Below are positions 16,936 through 25,909 of a DNA stretch of 64,000 nucleotides, in pieces. Every line of letters begins with the position of its first letter. Within the stretch, counting starts at the first letter, position 1. The position numbers and the translations under genes were made by a program. Source of the DNA: Longispora sp040681875 (GTDB lineage Bacteria; Actinomycetota; Actinomycetes; Mycobacteriales; Micromonosporaceae); contig NZ_JBFAZP010000001.1 in NCBI RefSeq assembly GCF_040681875.1, positions 868,001-932,000 of the forward strand. Reading direction: 5' to 3'. A model generated the notes under the pieces. It was given only the letters and a program-made list of their open reading frames with translations, did no database searches and was not told the DNA's origin.

Positions 16936-17628
16936 TCACGGCTGGTCGGCGAGGTGCCGCCACGAGGTGCCCGTCACCGTCGGGTCGCGGGAGATCCCGG
17001 ACAGGGCGGCGTCGAGTGCGGGGCCCGTGTCGGCCGTACCCGTCAGATCGGCTCTGATCTGGATCGTGCCGTCCGTCCGGACGGTCTCCACGGCCCGGAC
17101 CCGGGCGCCGTCGACGGTCCGCAGCGCGGTCAGCAGCGCCGTGCGGACCCGGCCGTCGTCGGGCGGCACCAGAGTCGTCTCGACCCGCCAGCCGGTGAAG
17201 ACCTCGTCGCCCGAGCCGGGTTCGCGGTCGATCCGGCGGCCGGCGGCGCGGAGCACGACGTTGACGGCCACGACGGCGGCCCCGGCGGCGAGCGCGTAGC
17301 CGTACTGGCGGGCGCCGGCCAGGCTGCCCACGGCGGCCGAGCACCACAGGGTCGCGGCGGTGTTGATGCCGGTGACGGTGAACCCGTCGCGCATGATCAC
17401 GCCCGCGCCGAGGAACCCGACCCCGGAGACGACCTGGGCGGCGACCCGGCTGGGCGAGGAGTCCGCGAACGCCCCGGACAGCATGACGAACATCGCCGCG
17501 CCGGCCGCGACGAGCGCGTGGGTGCGCAGGCCTGCCATGCGCTGCCGCCACTGGCGCTCCACGCCGATCAGGGTGCCGGCGGCCAGGCCGGTGGTCAGCC
17601 CGAGCGCGAAGCTGGCCGGCGTCATCAT
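16936..17628 (-). CDS. mgtC: MgtC/SapB-family inner-membrane protein
   Basis: A 230-residue protein. An N-terminal MgtC domain with about four to five membrane helices is clear from ALGLTTGLAAGTLIGVERQWRQRMAGLRTHALVA, QVVSGVGFLGAGVIMRDG and VTGINTAATLWCSAAVGSLAG. A C-terminal cytoplasmic ACT-like domain follows (about 145-225). Family members support growth at low Mg2+ or in hosts and modulate ATP synthase or phosphate uptake. ATG 17628 overlaps the stop of a proline-rich 38-codon ORF as ATGA. It has no strong ribosome binding site of its own, so translation is probably coupled. Confidence 0.9.
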   Translation of the reverse strand: MMTPASFALGLTTGLAAGTLIGVERQWRQRMAGLRTHALVAAGAAMFVMLSGAFADSSPSRVAAQVVSGVGFLGAGVIMRDGFTVTGINTAATLWCSAAVGSLAGARQYGYALAAGAAVVAVNVVLRAAGRRIDREPGSGDEVFTGWRVETTLVPPDDGRVRTALLTALRTVDGARVRAVETVRTDGTIQIRADLTGTADTGPALDAALSGISRDPTVTGTSWRHLADQP

Positions 17629-17741
17629 CCGCGCCGCCGGGGGCCGGGGCGGGTGGCGGTGGCGTCGGGCGCGGAGCCGGACGTCGTGACGACCCGGTCG
17701 TGGGGCATCGGCGGCGTGGCCGGCGGGGTGAGGTGTCGCAT
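17625..17741 (-). CDS. Proline-rich leader ORF of mgtC (38 codons)
   Basis: ATG 17741 has AGGAG eight bases upstream, the only strong ribosome binding site before mgtC. The 38-residue product starts MRHLTPPATPPMPHD, holds eight prolines including two Pro-Pro pairs, and ends in RRRG. Its TGA overlaps the mgtC ATG. In Salmonella the mgtC leader also contains a proline-rich ORF that senses charged tRNA-Pro; a similar role here is inference from position and composition. Confidence 0.6.
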   Translation of the reverse strand: MRHLTPPATPPMPHDRVVTTSGSAPDATATRPGPRRRG

Positions 17742-17769
17742 GTCGCCGACTCCTGACGTGGGCGGGAGA

Positions 17770-17787
17770 GCGCACGTCGGCGTGCGC
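17770..17787 (-). promoter_or_regulatory. Hairpin in the mgtC leader region
   Basis: 7-bp stem GCGCACG/CGTGCGC with tetraloop, 29 bases upstream of the leader ORF start. It may be part of the leader RNA or of the promoter region. Confidence 0.35.
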
Positions 17788-17938
17788 CGCCCGGCAGTCT
17801 CACCCACCCCGGCCGCGCCGGTCCCCCGCCGACCGGCGGGTCCACGACCACCGGCCCGCTGGGCGATCCTGGACGCACCGGACCCCACCGAGCGGCAGGT
17901 CGACGGCCGCCGGCGCGCGGAGGCCCGGGACGCCGGAC

Positions 17939-17970
17939 GGCCCGGAGGACGGGGGGACATCCTCCGGGCC
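17939..17970 (-). terminator. Terminator of the S1/PKD protease gene
   Basis: Perfect 11-bp stem (GGCCCGGAGGA/TCCTCCGGGCC reading along the plus strand) with a 10-base loop, seven bases beyond the stop codon. Confidence 0.65.
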
Positions 17971-17977
17971 TGGTCGG

Positions 17978-19180
17978 TCAGTTGCAGAACAGGAACGTCC
18001 CCACCTGCTGGCAACTGATCGCGCGGGTGGCCGTGCCGGTCCGCCCCGAGTTGTCGGTCACGGTCAACCGCGCCGTGTAGGTACCGGCGCGCGCCGGGTA
18101 GGCGTGGTTCACCTGGCGGCCGGACCCGCTGGCCCCGTCGCCGAAGTCCCAGGCGTAGCCGACGATCGTGCCGTCGGGGTCCCGGGAGTACTGCCCGTCG
18201 AACTGGCACGCCGACTGCTGGCAGAACGCGAAGATGCTCGCGGTCGGCGCCTGACCGGGGCCACCCGTCGGGGTCGGGGTCGGCTTCGTGGGCGTCGGGG
18301 TCGGGGCGGTCGGGGTCGGCGACGGGCCGGGGCCGGTGCCGCTGATCTCCCGGTTGGCCCAGTCACCCATGGCGTTGGTGAGCCGGCCGAAGCCCGCGAC
18401 CCCGTTGCAGCCGGACTTGACGAACGAGGACACTCCCACGATCACGCCGTCCACGAGCGCGCCTCCCCCGCTGTCGCCCTGGCAGATGCTGTCGTGGCCG
18501 TCGGAGTACCCGGCGCAGACCATGTACTCCGCGTTGTACGTCCCCAGGATCGACTTGCACGGGCTGGCCGCCAGGATCGGGAAGTCGGCCTGCTTGAGGA
18601 CGCTGCTGTTGTTCTCGTCGAGCGCGATCCGGCCGTACCCGACGAAGTGGATCGTCTTGCCGACCTCGGTGAGCGCGGTGTCGCCCGAACCCGCGACCCG
18701 GGGGTACTTGTACCCCGCCGGCACCGGGATGTCGCGGTCCACGGTGACGACCGCGACGTCCCAGCCGGTCTGCCAGCCGTTGTTGGAGTTGTAGTTCGGG
18801 TGCGCCTTGTAGTCGAGGACCTCGACCCAGGTGCCGCCGGACGGGTTGGAGAAGTTGTCGAGCCCGTAGAGGAACCGCTTCTCCCCGTCGGCGTACTTGC
18901 AGTGCGCGGCGATCAGGATCTTGCGCGGGGCGACGACCGACCCGGTACAGGAGGCGCCCTGGGGTCGGGGGCCGCCCGCCCGGGTGCCGACGATGACGTA
19001 CGGGTAGTCGGCGACGTGCGCCTCCGTACCTCCGACGATCCCGGGCCCTTGCGTCACGTACTGGGACTCCGGTGTGACCGCGTCACCGACGGCGGGTGCG
19101 GCACCGAGCGCCGAGAGGGGTACCAGCGCCGCGACGACCGCGAGGCCGAGCAGGGCGCTGAAGCGTGTTGATGTGCTCAC
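17978..19180 (-). CDS. Secreted trypsin-like S1 protease with PKD domain
   Basis: A 400-residue exported protease. Signal peptide about 1-27 (LLGLAVVAALVPLSALGAAPA), a short propeptide, then IVGGTEA at the mature N-terminus. The catalytic triad is visible as His93 (IAAHC), Asp141 (WDVAVV) and Ser237 (GDSGGG). A Pro/Thr linker (TPTPTKPTPTPT) leads to a C-terminal PKD domain (PDGTIVGYAWDFGDG). GTG 19180 is preceded by AAGGAGAACG; an upstream extension is rejected. Divergent from the desaturase gene across 264 bp. Confidence 0.93.
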   Translation of the reverse strand: MSTSTRFSALLGLAVVAALVPLSALGAAPAVGDAVTPESQYVTQGPGIVGGTEAHVADYPYVIVGTRAGGPRPQGASCTGSVVAPRKILIAAHCKYADGEKRFLYGLDNFSNPSGGTWVEVLDYKAHPNYNSNNGWQTGWDVAVVTVDRDIPVPAGYKYPRVAGSGDTALTEVGKTIHFVGYGRIALDENNSSVLKQADFPILAASPCKSILGTYNAEYMVCAGYSDGHDSICQGDSGGGALVDGVIVGVSSFVKSGCNGVAGFGRLTNAMGDWANREISGTGPGPSPTPTAPTPTPTKPTPTPTGGPGQAPTASIFAFCQQSACQFDGQYSRDPDGTIVGYAWDFGDGASGSGRQVNHAYPARAGTYTARLTVTDNSGRTGTATRAISCQQVGTFLFCN

Positions 19181-19444
19181 CGTTCTCCTTCCATGTCCTT
19201 GGCGGGGTGGTGGCGCGAGACTATGGTCGGAGAAACCTCCGCGAACAGCCCCTTTCAACCGTCTTGGGCCAGCCAACCGCAGTTTCTGTCACGAGGTGTG
19301 GAAACGGGGGCGGGTCCTCCGGTGGCCCCGGGGCACGGGTGCGCGCCGGCTCGCGGGGGCCTACACTCCGGGGTGTCGCCCTAGACCTCGGTGGCTGCAT
19401 TCCGCGCGTGCGGAGGCGCACCACTCCCAGCAGGGCGGCTCCCC

Positions 19445-20590
19445 ATGAACACCACAGACCAGGCCACCACGGGCCAGGCGCTCCCGCACGCCCCCGGGGC
19501 GACGCCCCGCGCCACGGACGGCCGGGTGACGCCCCGCGCCACGGACAACCGGGCGCCCCGGCAGGCCACCCCCGGCGCCGCCCGGCGCGACCCCGCCGGC
19601 AGCGACTACGCCGAGCTGATGCACCGGGTCCGCGCCGCCGGCCTCCTCGACCGCCGCCCGGGCCCGTACGCGGTCCGGATCGCCGTCAACGCCGCGCTCA
19701 TGGTCGCCGGCTGGACGGCGTTCGCGCTGCTCGGCGACTCGTGGTGGCAGCTGGCCGTCGCCGTGCTCCTGGCGTTCGTGTTCACCCAGTCCGGGTTCCT
19801 CGGGCACGAGGCGGGGCACCGGCAGATCTTCCGTTCCCGGCGGGCCAACCAGGTGGTGGGCCTGACGCACGGCAACCTGGCGATCGGGCTCGCGTTCGGC
19901 TGGTGGGTGGACAAGCACCACCGGCACCACGCGCACCCCAACCAGGAGGGCCACGACCCCGACATCGGCGGCGAGGCCCTCGTGTTCACCGAGGCGCAGG
20001 CCCGGGGGCGGCGCGGGCTGGGGCTGCGGATCGCCCGGTACCAGGCGCAGCTGTTCTTCCCCATGCTGCTCCTGGAGGGCCTGGCCCTGCACGTGGCCAG
20101 CGTCCGCGCGGTGCTCCGGAAGAGCTACCGGCAGCGGGGGCTGGAGGCGGGGCTGCTCGCCCTGCACGCGGTCGGGTACGTCGGCGCGCTCGTCCTCGTC
20201 CTGCCCCCGGGCAAGGCGCTGGCCTTCGCCGCCGTCCAACAGGGCCTGTTCGGGGTGTACCTGGGCTGCGCGTTCGCCCCGAACCACAAGGGCATGCCGA
20301 TCCTGTCGGCGGACGACGACACGGACTTCCTGCGCCGCCAGGTCCTCACCGCGCGCAACATCCGGGGCGGCCGGCTGGTCGACGCGCTGTTCGGCGGGCT
20401 GAACTACCAGATCGAGCACCACCTGTTCCCGAGCATGCCGCGCGGGGCGCTGCGCCGGGCCCGGCCGATCGTCCGGGCGTACTGCGCGGAGCTGGGCGTC
20501 CCGTACGCGGAGACCGGGATCGTCGACTCCTACCGCCAGGCGCTGGGGCACCTGCGCGCCGTGGGCCGCGGAGCGCCGACCGCCCCGTGA
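19445..20590 (+). CDS. Membrane fatty-acid desaturase
   Basis: A 381-residue acyl desaturase. After a roughly 60-residue polar N-terminus come paired membrane helices and the three His boxes of the family: HEAGH, HHRHHAHPN and QIEHHLF, which ligate the di-iron centre. It introduces a cis double bond into acyl chains, adjusting membrane fluidity. ATG 19445 fits the family; the longer frame from 19391 is rejected. The stop overlaps the next start as GTGA. Together with the GAF-ANTAR genes and the sigma factor it suggests a cold or envelope stress response. Confidence 0.92.
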   Translation: MNTTDQATTGQALPHAPGATPRATDGRVTPRATDNRAPRQATPGAARRDPAGSDYAELMHRVRAAGLLDRRPGPYAVRIAVNAALMVAGWTAFALLGDSWWQLAVAVLLAFVFTQSGFLGHEAGHRQIFRSRRANQVVGLTHGNLAIGLAFGWWVDKHHRHHAHPNQEGHDPDIGGEALVFTEAQARGRRGLGLRIARYQAQLFFPMLLLEGLALHVASVRAVLRKSYRQRGLEAGLLALHAVGYVGALVLVLPPGKALAFAAVQQGLFGVYLGCAFAPNHKGMPILSADDDTDFLRRQVLTARNIRGGRLVDALFGGLNYQIEHHLFPSMPRGALRRARPIVRAYCAELGVPYAETGIVDSYRQALGHLRAVGRGAPTAP

Positions 20591-21276
20591 CCGGTGGGCG
20601 CGCGGCCCGGATCCGGGTGCGGATCGCCCGCCAGGCGGGGGCCGAGGTGGTGTCCGTGGCGCACGTGTGCGCGGCGGCCGTGGCCGGCGTGGGGGTGGAC
20701 GGGGCGGGGATGACCGTCGGGCGGTCCACGGTGCACGCCACCGACCCGGTCGCGGCGGCGCTGGAGGAGTGGCAGCTCGTGTACGGCGAGGGCCCGTGCG
20801 TGGACGCGTGGGCGACCGGCGGCCCGGTGCTCGTCGTCGACCTGGGTGCCACCGCCGCCCGGTGGCCGGTGTTCACCCCGGCGGCCCTCGACAGCGGGGC
20901 GCGGGCGGTGTTCGCGCTGCCCCTGCAGGTCGGCGCGATCCGGCTGGGGGTCCTGGACCTGTACCGCGCCGGCCCCGGCCCGCTGAGCCCCGGACAGCTC
21001 GCCGACGCGCTGGCGTACGCCGACGCGGCCGGCACGCTGCTCCTCGACGGGGCCCGGGCCGGCGCCCCCGACCCGACGGCGCACGACGCGCAGGTGCACC
21101 AGGCCACCGGCATGGTCCTCGCCCAGCTCGGGGTGAGCGCCGAGGTCGCGTTCGCCCGGCTGCGGGCCCACGCGTACGCCCAGGACCGGCTGCTCCGGGA
21201 CGTGGCCCGCGACGTCGTCGGGCGGCGGCTGCGGTTCGAGCCGGAACCGTCCCCGGAGGACCAGAATGAACGGTGA
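20587..21276 (+). CDS. GAF-ANTAR antiterminator protein
   Basis: About 229 residues: an N-terminal GAF domain (VGRSTVHATDPVAAALEEWQLVYGEGPCVDAW through LPLQVGAIRLGVLDLYR), then a C-terminal ANTAR helix bundle (HDAQVHQATGMVLAQLGVSAEVAFARLRAHAY). ANTAR domains bind paired RNA hairpins and prevent termination. GTG 20587 overlaps the desaturase stop by four bases, so the pair is translationally coupled. Confidence 0.85.
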   Translation: MTGGRAARIRVRIARQAGAEVVSVAHVCAAAVAGVGVDGAGMTVGRSTVHATDPVAAALEEWQLVYGEGPCVDAWATGGPVLVVDLGATAARWPVFTPAALDSGARAVFALPLQVGAIRLGVLDLYRAGPGPLSPGQLADALAYADAAGTLLLDGARAGAPDPTAHDAQVHQATGMVLAQLGVSAEVAFARLRAHAYAQDRLLRDVARDVVGRRLRFEPEPSPEDQNER

Positions 21277-21312
21277 GGCGTTGTGCCGAGAGGACTACCG
21301 AGGTGGGCGACG

Positions 21313-22014
21313 ATGACTGAGCACCTGCTGGCCGAGACGTTCGTCGAGCTGGCCGACACGCTGGTCGACGACTTCGACGTCCTCGACTTCCTGCACCAGG
21401 TGACGGTGCGCTGCGCCCAGGTGCTGGGGGTCGCGGCGGCGGGGGTGCTGCTCACCGACCAGCGTGGCGCGCTGCGGGTGGTGGCGGCGTCCACGGAGCA
21501 GACCCGGATGCTGGAGCTGCTCCAGATCCAGACCGACGAGGGCCCGTGTCCGGAGTGCTTCCACACCGGCCGGCCGATCGCCGTGCCCGACGTGTCCGCC
21601 GTCGCCGACCGCTGGCCCCGGTTCGCGGCCGAGGCCCGCGCCGTCGGGTTCGCCGCGGTGCACGCGCTGCCGATGCGGCTGCGCGCCGACATGATCGGGA
21701 CGCTCAACCTGTTCGACACGGAGCCCGGCGCCCTCGGCGCGGACACGATCCGGCTCGGTCAGGCCCTGGCCGACGTGGCCACCATCGGGCTGTTGCAGGC
21801 CCGCGCGATCCGGCACCGCGAGACCCTCGCCGAGCAGTTGCAGACCGCGCTCAACAGCCGGGTCGTCATCGAGCAGGCCAAGGGTGTGATCGCCGAGCGC
21901 CGGGGGCTGGACATGGACCAGGCGTTCACGCTGCTGCGGGACACGGCCCGGTCCCGCAACCTCGGGCTGTCCGATCTCGCCCGTTCGGTGGTCGACGGCG
22001 TGACCGTTCTCTGA
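21313..22014 (+). CDS. Second GAF-ANTAR antiterminator protein
   Basis: 233 residues. GAF domain about 20-165 (DFDVLDFLHQVTVRCAQVLGVAAAGVLL; QTDEGPCPECFHTGRPIAVPDVS), ANTAR domain about 170-230 (LQTALNSRVVIEQAKGVIAERRGLDMDQAFTLLR). ATG 21313 has GAGGT eight bases upstream. It follows the first GAF-ANTAR gene after 36 bp and so is probably in the same operon. GAF ligand unknown; two ANTAR proteins in a row next to a sigma factor suggest layered control. Confidence 0.9.
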   Translation: MTEHLLAETFVELADTLVDDFDVLDFLHQVTVRCAQVLGVAAAGVLLTDQRGALRVVAASTEQTRMLELLQIQTDEGPCPECFHTGRPIAVPDVSAVADRWPRFAAEARAVGFAAVHALPMRLRADMIGTLNLFDTEPGALGADTIRLGQALADVATIGLLQARAIRHRETLAEQLQTALNSRVVIEQAKGVIAERRGLDMDQAFTLLRDTARSRNLGLSDLARSVVDGVTVL

Positions 22015-22189
22015 ACACGGCCGGCGATCCGGTTCGGGGCGGGCATTCCGGCGTAGGGTACACACAGGCTCTCCGCGCGGGCGGTTCCCGCGCGGGCGCG
22101 TCGCCGCCCGGACCCCGCGGTCGCACCAACGGCACCCTTCCAGGGTGTCGTACCAGACCGCGGTGTGTCCCGTAAGGGCGTTGATCCTC

Positions 22190-22951
22190 ATGAGTACCCG
22201 ACTGTTCCCCACCGGCCAGACCTCCGAACTCCTGCTCGCCGAACGGGCCGGCCTGCCCGAGGGGGACCCGCGCCGCGCGACCCTGCGGGCCCGGGTGATC
22301 GAGAAGAACCTGCCGATGGCCCACCAGCTGGCCCGGCGCTACTCCGGCCGGGGCGAGCCCGGTGACGACCTGGCCCAGGTGGCCGCGCTCGCGCTGGTCA
22401 GAGCAGTCGACGGGTACGACCCGGACCGGGAGGTGCCCTTCCTCGGGTACGCCGTGCCCTGCGTCCTCGGCGCGCTCAAGCGGCACTTCCGGGACTCCTG
22501 CTGGGACATCCGGGTGCCCCGGTCCGTCCAGGAGCTGTCCCGGCACGTCCTGACCGCGACCTCCGACCTCGGCCATCGGCTCGGCCGGCAGCCCACGCCT
22601 GGGGAACTGGCCGCGCACCTGCTGGTCGACGTCCCCACCGTGGCCGCGGCCCTCGGCGCGACGCACTCCTACCGGCTGGCCTCACTGGACGTGCCCCCGG
22701 GCGACGCGCACGGCGACCTCAGCGAGGTCCTCGGCGAGGTCGATCCGCGCTTCGCCGGGGTGGACGACCGGTTGGCCCTCGGGCCGCTGGTCGAGGCGCT
22801 GCCGGCGCGGGAGCGGCGCATTCTGCGGATGCGGTACTCCCGCGAGATGAGCCAGAGCAGCATCGCCGCCGAGATCGGGATCTCCCAGATGCAGGTGTCC
22901 CGGCTGCTGAGGCGTTCCCTGGACCAGTTGCGGTCCGGGATCGCGGCCTGA
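22190..22951 (+). CDS. SigB/SigF-family sigma factor
   Basis: 253 residues. Region 2 is clear (KNLPMAHQLARRYSGRGEPGDDLAQVAALALVRAVDGYDP, then FLGYAVPCVLGALKRHFRD), region 3 follows (VPRSVQELSRHV...LGRQPTPGELAAHL), and region 4 ends the protein (LPARERRILRMRYSREMSQSSIAAEIGISQMQVSRLLRR). This is the general-stress group. ATG 22190 is chosen; AAGGG lies 11 bases upstream, a long spacing. No anti-sigma factor gene is adjacent; the neighbouring GAF-ANTAR genes may take a regulatory part. Confidence 0.9.
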   Translation: MSTRLFPTGQTSELLLAERAGLPEGDPRRATLRARVIEKNLPMAHQLARRYSGRGEPGDDLAQVAALALVRAVDGYDPDREVPFLGYAVPCVLGALKRHFRDSCWDIRVPRSVQELSRHVLTATSDLGHRLGRQPTPGELAAHLLVDVPTVAAALGATHSYRLASLDVPPGDAHGDLSEVLGEVDPRFAGVDDRLALGPLVEALPARERRILRMRYSREMSQSSIAAEIGISQMQVSRLLRRSLDQLRSGIAA

Positions 22952-23185
22952 GAACGGGCGGCCGGGCCGGGCGGCCGGTCCCCGCGCGACCGCCGCGTGC
23001 CCGGACCGGACGGCCGGTCACCGCGCCGCCGCCGGGCCGCCGCCGGGCCGCCCGGCCCGGTGTCCACGCAGGTCGGCCAGTCAGGGGCGTCCCCTGAACG
23101 CTCGCTAAGTAGTACAGTGCCATCGACGGTGGGCTATCACCTGATGGTCGACCGTCTACTGTCACCCCTCTCACATGGAGTTTCC

Positions 23186-24769
23186 ATGCGCAAACGACTC
23201 GTCACCGGGTTCGGTGCGGTCCTGCTCGCGGCGGCTGTGATCGCCGGCGGCGCCGCCACCCCCGCCAACGCCGCCCCGGCGACCCCGGGCGTCCTGGCCA
23301 CCGGACTCAACGCGACCATCGCGCTCAACAACTGTTCGGCGTCGCTCGTGCGGTACCCGGACTCGGTGGACTCCGACCGGGCCCTGATGCTGACGAACGG
23401 CCACTGCTACGAGGGCGGCATGCCCGGCGCGGGCGTGGTGCTGCAGAACAAGACCAGCACCCGTTCGGGGACGCTGCTCAACGACGCGGGTACCGGCCTG
23501 GGGACGGTCCGCGCCGACAAGCTGATCTACGCGACGATGACGAACACCGACGTCGCGCTGTACCAGCTGAACACGACCTTCGCCTCGATCAAGACCAGCT
23601 TCGGCGTGACGGCGATGACGATCGCGCCCACCCACCCGGTGAGCGGCATCGCGATCACGATCCCGTCGGGCTACTGGAAGACGACCTACAACTGCGGGAT
23701 CACCGGGTACGTGCCCACCCTGCGCGAGGACGCGTGGACGTGGCACGACTCGATCAAGTACACGGAGCCGTGTGCCACGATCGGCGGCACGTCGGGTTCC
23801 CCGATCCTGGACAGCGCCCGCAACGTCATCGGTGTCAACAACACCGGTAACGAGGACGGCGCGATGTGCACGCTGAACAACCCGTGCGAGGTGGACCCCG
23901 ACGGCACCACCCACGCGTACCGCGACCAGAGCTACGGCCAGCAGACCTACTGGTTCACCACGTGCCTGACCTCGGCGCGGGTGCTCGACCTGACGGTCCC
24001 CGGTTGCCTGCTCACCGGCGCCAGCACCCCGGGCAACACGGTCACGGTCACCAACCCGGGTAACCAGACGTCCACGGTCAACGTGGCCGACAGCGTGCAG
24101 ATCCAGGCGTCCTCCTCGGGCTCCGGCCAGACCCTGACCTACTCGGCCACGGGCCTGCCGGCCGGCCTGACGATCAACGCCTCGACGGGTCTGATCTCGG
24201 GCACCCCGACCGCGACCGGCACCTCGAACGTCACGGTCACGGCCAAGGACACGACCCAGGCGACGGGTACGACCAGCTTCACCTGGACCGTCAGCGGCTC
24301 GGGCGGCTGCACGGCCGCGCAGGTGATCGGCAACTCGGGCTTCGAGGCCACCACCGCCACGCCGTGGACCGCCTCGACCGGCGTCATCCGGGCCGGCACC
24401 ACCACCCAGCCGGCGCACGGCGGCACCAAGCTCGCGCTGCTCGGCGGCAAGGGCAGCACCAACACGACCACCGTGTCGCAGTCGGTGGCCGTCCCGGCGG
24501 GCTGCTCCACCTACACCCTGTCGTACTGGCTGCACATCGACACCAAGGAGACCACCACCTCCACGCAGTACGACAAGCTCACGGTGAAGGTCGGCTCGAC
24601 CACCCTGGCCAGCTACAGCAACCTGAACAAGGCCACGGGCTACAGCCAGAAGACCTTCAACCTGTCCGCGTACGCCGGCCAGACCGTCACCCTGACGTTC
24701 ACCGGTACCGAGGACTCCAGCCTGGTCACGAACTTCGTCATCGACGACGTGACGCTGAACGTCAGCTGA
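23186..24769 (+). CDS. Secreted S1-type serine protease with Ig-like and C-terminal carbohydrate-binding-like domains
   Basis: A 527-residue exported protein. Signal peptide about 1-30 (VTGFGAVLLAAAVIAGGAATPANA), then a chymotrypsin-fold protease with likely triad His73 (TNGHC), Asp122 (NTDVALYQL) and Ser203 (GGTSGSP). A putative Ig domain of the He_PIG type follows (LPAGLTINASTGLISGTPTATG, about 310-365), and a C-terminal beta-sandwich (VIGNSGFEATTATPW...NFVIDDVTLNVS) ends it. GGAG five bases before ATG 23186 sets the start. A shared bidirectional terminator follows. Confidence 0.9.
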   Translation: MRKRLVTGFGAVLLAAAVIAGGAATPANAAPATPGVLATGLNATIALNNCSASLVRYPDSVDSDRALMLTNGHCYEGGMPGAGVVLQNKTSTRSGTLLNDAGTGLGTVRADKLIYATMTNTDVALYQLNTTFASIKTSFGVTAMTIAPTHPVSGIAITIPSGYWKTTYNCGITGYVPTLREDAWTWHDSIKYTEPCATIGGTSGSPILDSARNVIGVNNTGNEDGAMCTLNNPCEVDPDGTTHAYRDQSYGQQTYWFTTCLTSARVLDLTVPGCLLTGASTPGNTVTVTNPGNQTSTVNVADSVQIQASSSGSGQTLTYSATGLPAGLTINASTGLISGTPTATGTSNVTVTAKDTTQATGTTSFTWTVSGSGGCTAAQVIGNSGFEATTATPWTASTGVIRAGTTTQPAHGGTKLALLGGKGSTNTTTVSQSVAVPAGCSTYTLSYWLHIDTKETTTSTQYDKLTVKVGSTTLASYSNLNKATGYSQKTFNLSAYAGQTVTLTFTGTEDSSLVTNFVIDDVTLNVS

Positions 24770-24783
24770 TCCGGCGCTGAACA

Positions 24784-24813
24784 GGGGGCGGGCATCCCCG
24801 GGTGCCCGCCCCC
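24784..24813. terminator. Bidirectional terminator between protease and LysR genes
   Basis: Perfect 11-bp stem (GGGGGCGGGCA/TGCCCGCCCCC), 8-base loop, in the 51-bp gap between convergent genes. Confidence 0.7.
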
Positions 24814-24820
24814 CACCGTG

Positions 24821-25825
24821 TCAGGACGCGCGCCGCTGGTCCGGGGCCGGGGCCACCGGGGAGTCCGGGGGCCACATCACCGGGTGCGCCTCCGGGTGAC
24901 GTTCCCACCAGGGCAGGGTGGTGGTGTTGCGGCGCAGCGCGTCGGAGTACACGTCGATGGTCGCGCGGTGGATCACGTCCACCTCGGCGGCCGACACGGC
25001 GTCCGGCCGCCAGCGGAGCACCCGGTGGCCCTGGAGCGGCTGGCCGGCCAGCGGCAGGACGACGACCTCGCGCCGGCCCGGGTACGTCGGCGCGCACATC
25101 ATCGCGCCCTGTCCCGTGGCGACCAGCTGCTCGGCGTCCATCGCCTCCAGGCTCGTGTACCGCAGCCGGGGCGAGAACCCCGCCGTCTCGCACGCCTCCC
25201 GGAACACCGCCAGGGTGCCGTCGTCCCCGCCGGGCGGCCCGATCCACCAGTCCTTGGCGAGGTCGGCCAGTTCGATCATGTCGAGGCAGGCCATCCGGTG
25301 GTCGGCGGCCAGCACCACGTACAGCGGCTCGGGGTCGACGATGATCCGTTCGAGGACGCCGGGCGGGCAGGCCGGCAGGTGGCCCTTGTGCGCGCCGATC
25401 ACCACCACGTCGGCGAGGTCGTTGGCGAGCAGCTGGGCGACGACGGTGCCGGAGGAGTCGACCCGGGTCGTGACGTCGCGGCCGGGGAGGTCGCGCTGGA
25501 GCCGGACGAGCAGCGTACCGATGAAACTGCTGCGCAGGGCGCCGAGCCGCAGCGCGCCGACGTTCCCGGGACGGCCGCCGGCGACGAGCTCCCCCATCTC
25601 GGACAGGATGCCCCGCGCCCTCTTCAGCACGAACCGTCCGAGTGCGGTCGGCTCCACGCCCTGTGGCCCGCGCTCGAAGAGCCTGCCCCCCAGGGCCGTT
25701 TCGATCCGGCCGAGTTTGGCGGTGAGCGCGGGCTGGGAAACCCCCAGCGCGACGGCAGCCCGGGAGACGCTCCCGGACTCTGCGACCTGGCACAACACCC
25801 GAAGGTGCCGAAGATCCAGCTCCAT
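24821..25825 (-). CDS. LysR-type transcriptional regulator
   Basis: 334 residues. N-terminal winged HTH (LDLRHLRVLCQVAESGSVSRAAVALGVSQPALTAKLGRIE) and a C-terminal periplasmic-binding-like effector domain (about 90-300). ATG 25825 has TAACGT seven bases upstream (leaderless), with a perfect 10-bp palindrome just beyond it, consistent with autoregulation. Divergent from a small gene of unknown function, which is the likely target. Effector unknown. Confidence 0.92.
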   Translation of the reverse strand: MELDLRHLRVLCQVAESGSVSRAAVALGVSQPALTAKLGRIETALGGRLFERGPQGVEPTALGRFVLKRARGILSEMGELVAGGRPGNVGALRLGALRSSFIGTLLVRLQRDLPGRDVTTRVDSSGTVVAQLLANDLADVVVIGAHKGHLPACPPGVLERIIVDPEPLYVVLAADHRMACLDMIELADLAKDWWIGPPGGDDGTLAVFREACETAGFSPRLRYTSLEAMDAEQLVATGQGAMMCAPTYPGRREVVVLPLAGQPLQGHRVLRWRPDAVSAAEVDVIHRATIDVYSDALRRNTTTLPWWERHPEAHPVMWPPDSPVAPAPDQRRAS

Positions 25826-25832
25826 AAGATCA

Positions 25833-25850
25833 ACGTTATACCCGATCGGG
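25833..25850 (-). promoter_or_regulatory. LysR promoter and palindromic operator
   Basis: On the minus strand a TAACGT -10 box (25838-25833) is followed upstream, after two bases, by the perfect palindrome CCCGATCGGG (25841-25850). Position in the divergent gap suits a LysR recognition site; direct evidence is only the symmetry. Confidence 0.5.
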
Positions 25851-25909
25851 ATATCACAGAACGTAGGCGACGTGGCACCCTGACCTAGTCATTACATAGG
25901 AGGCTCGCC

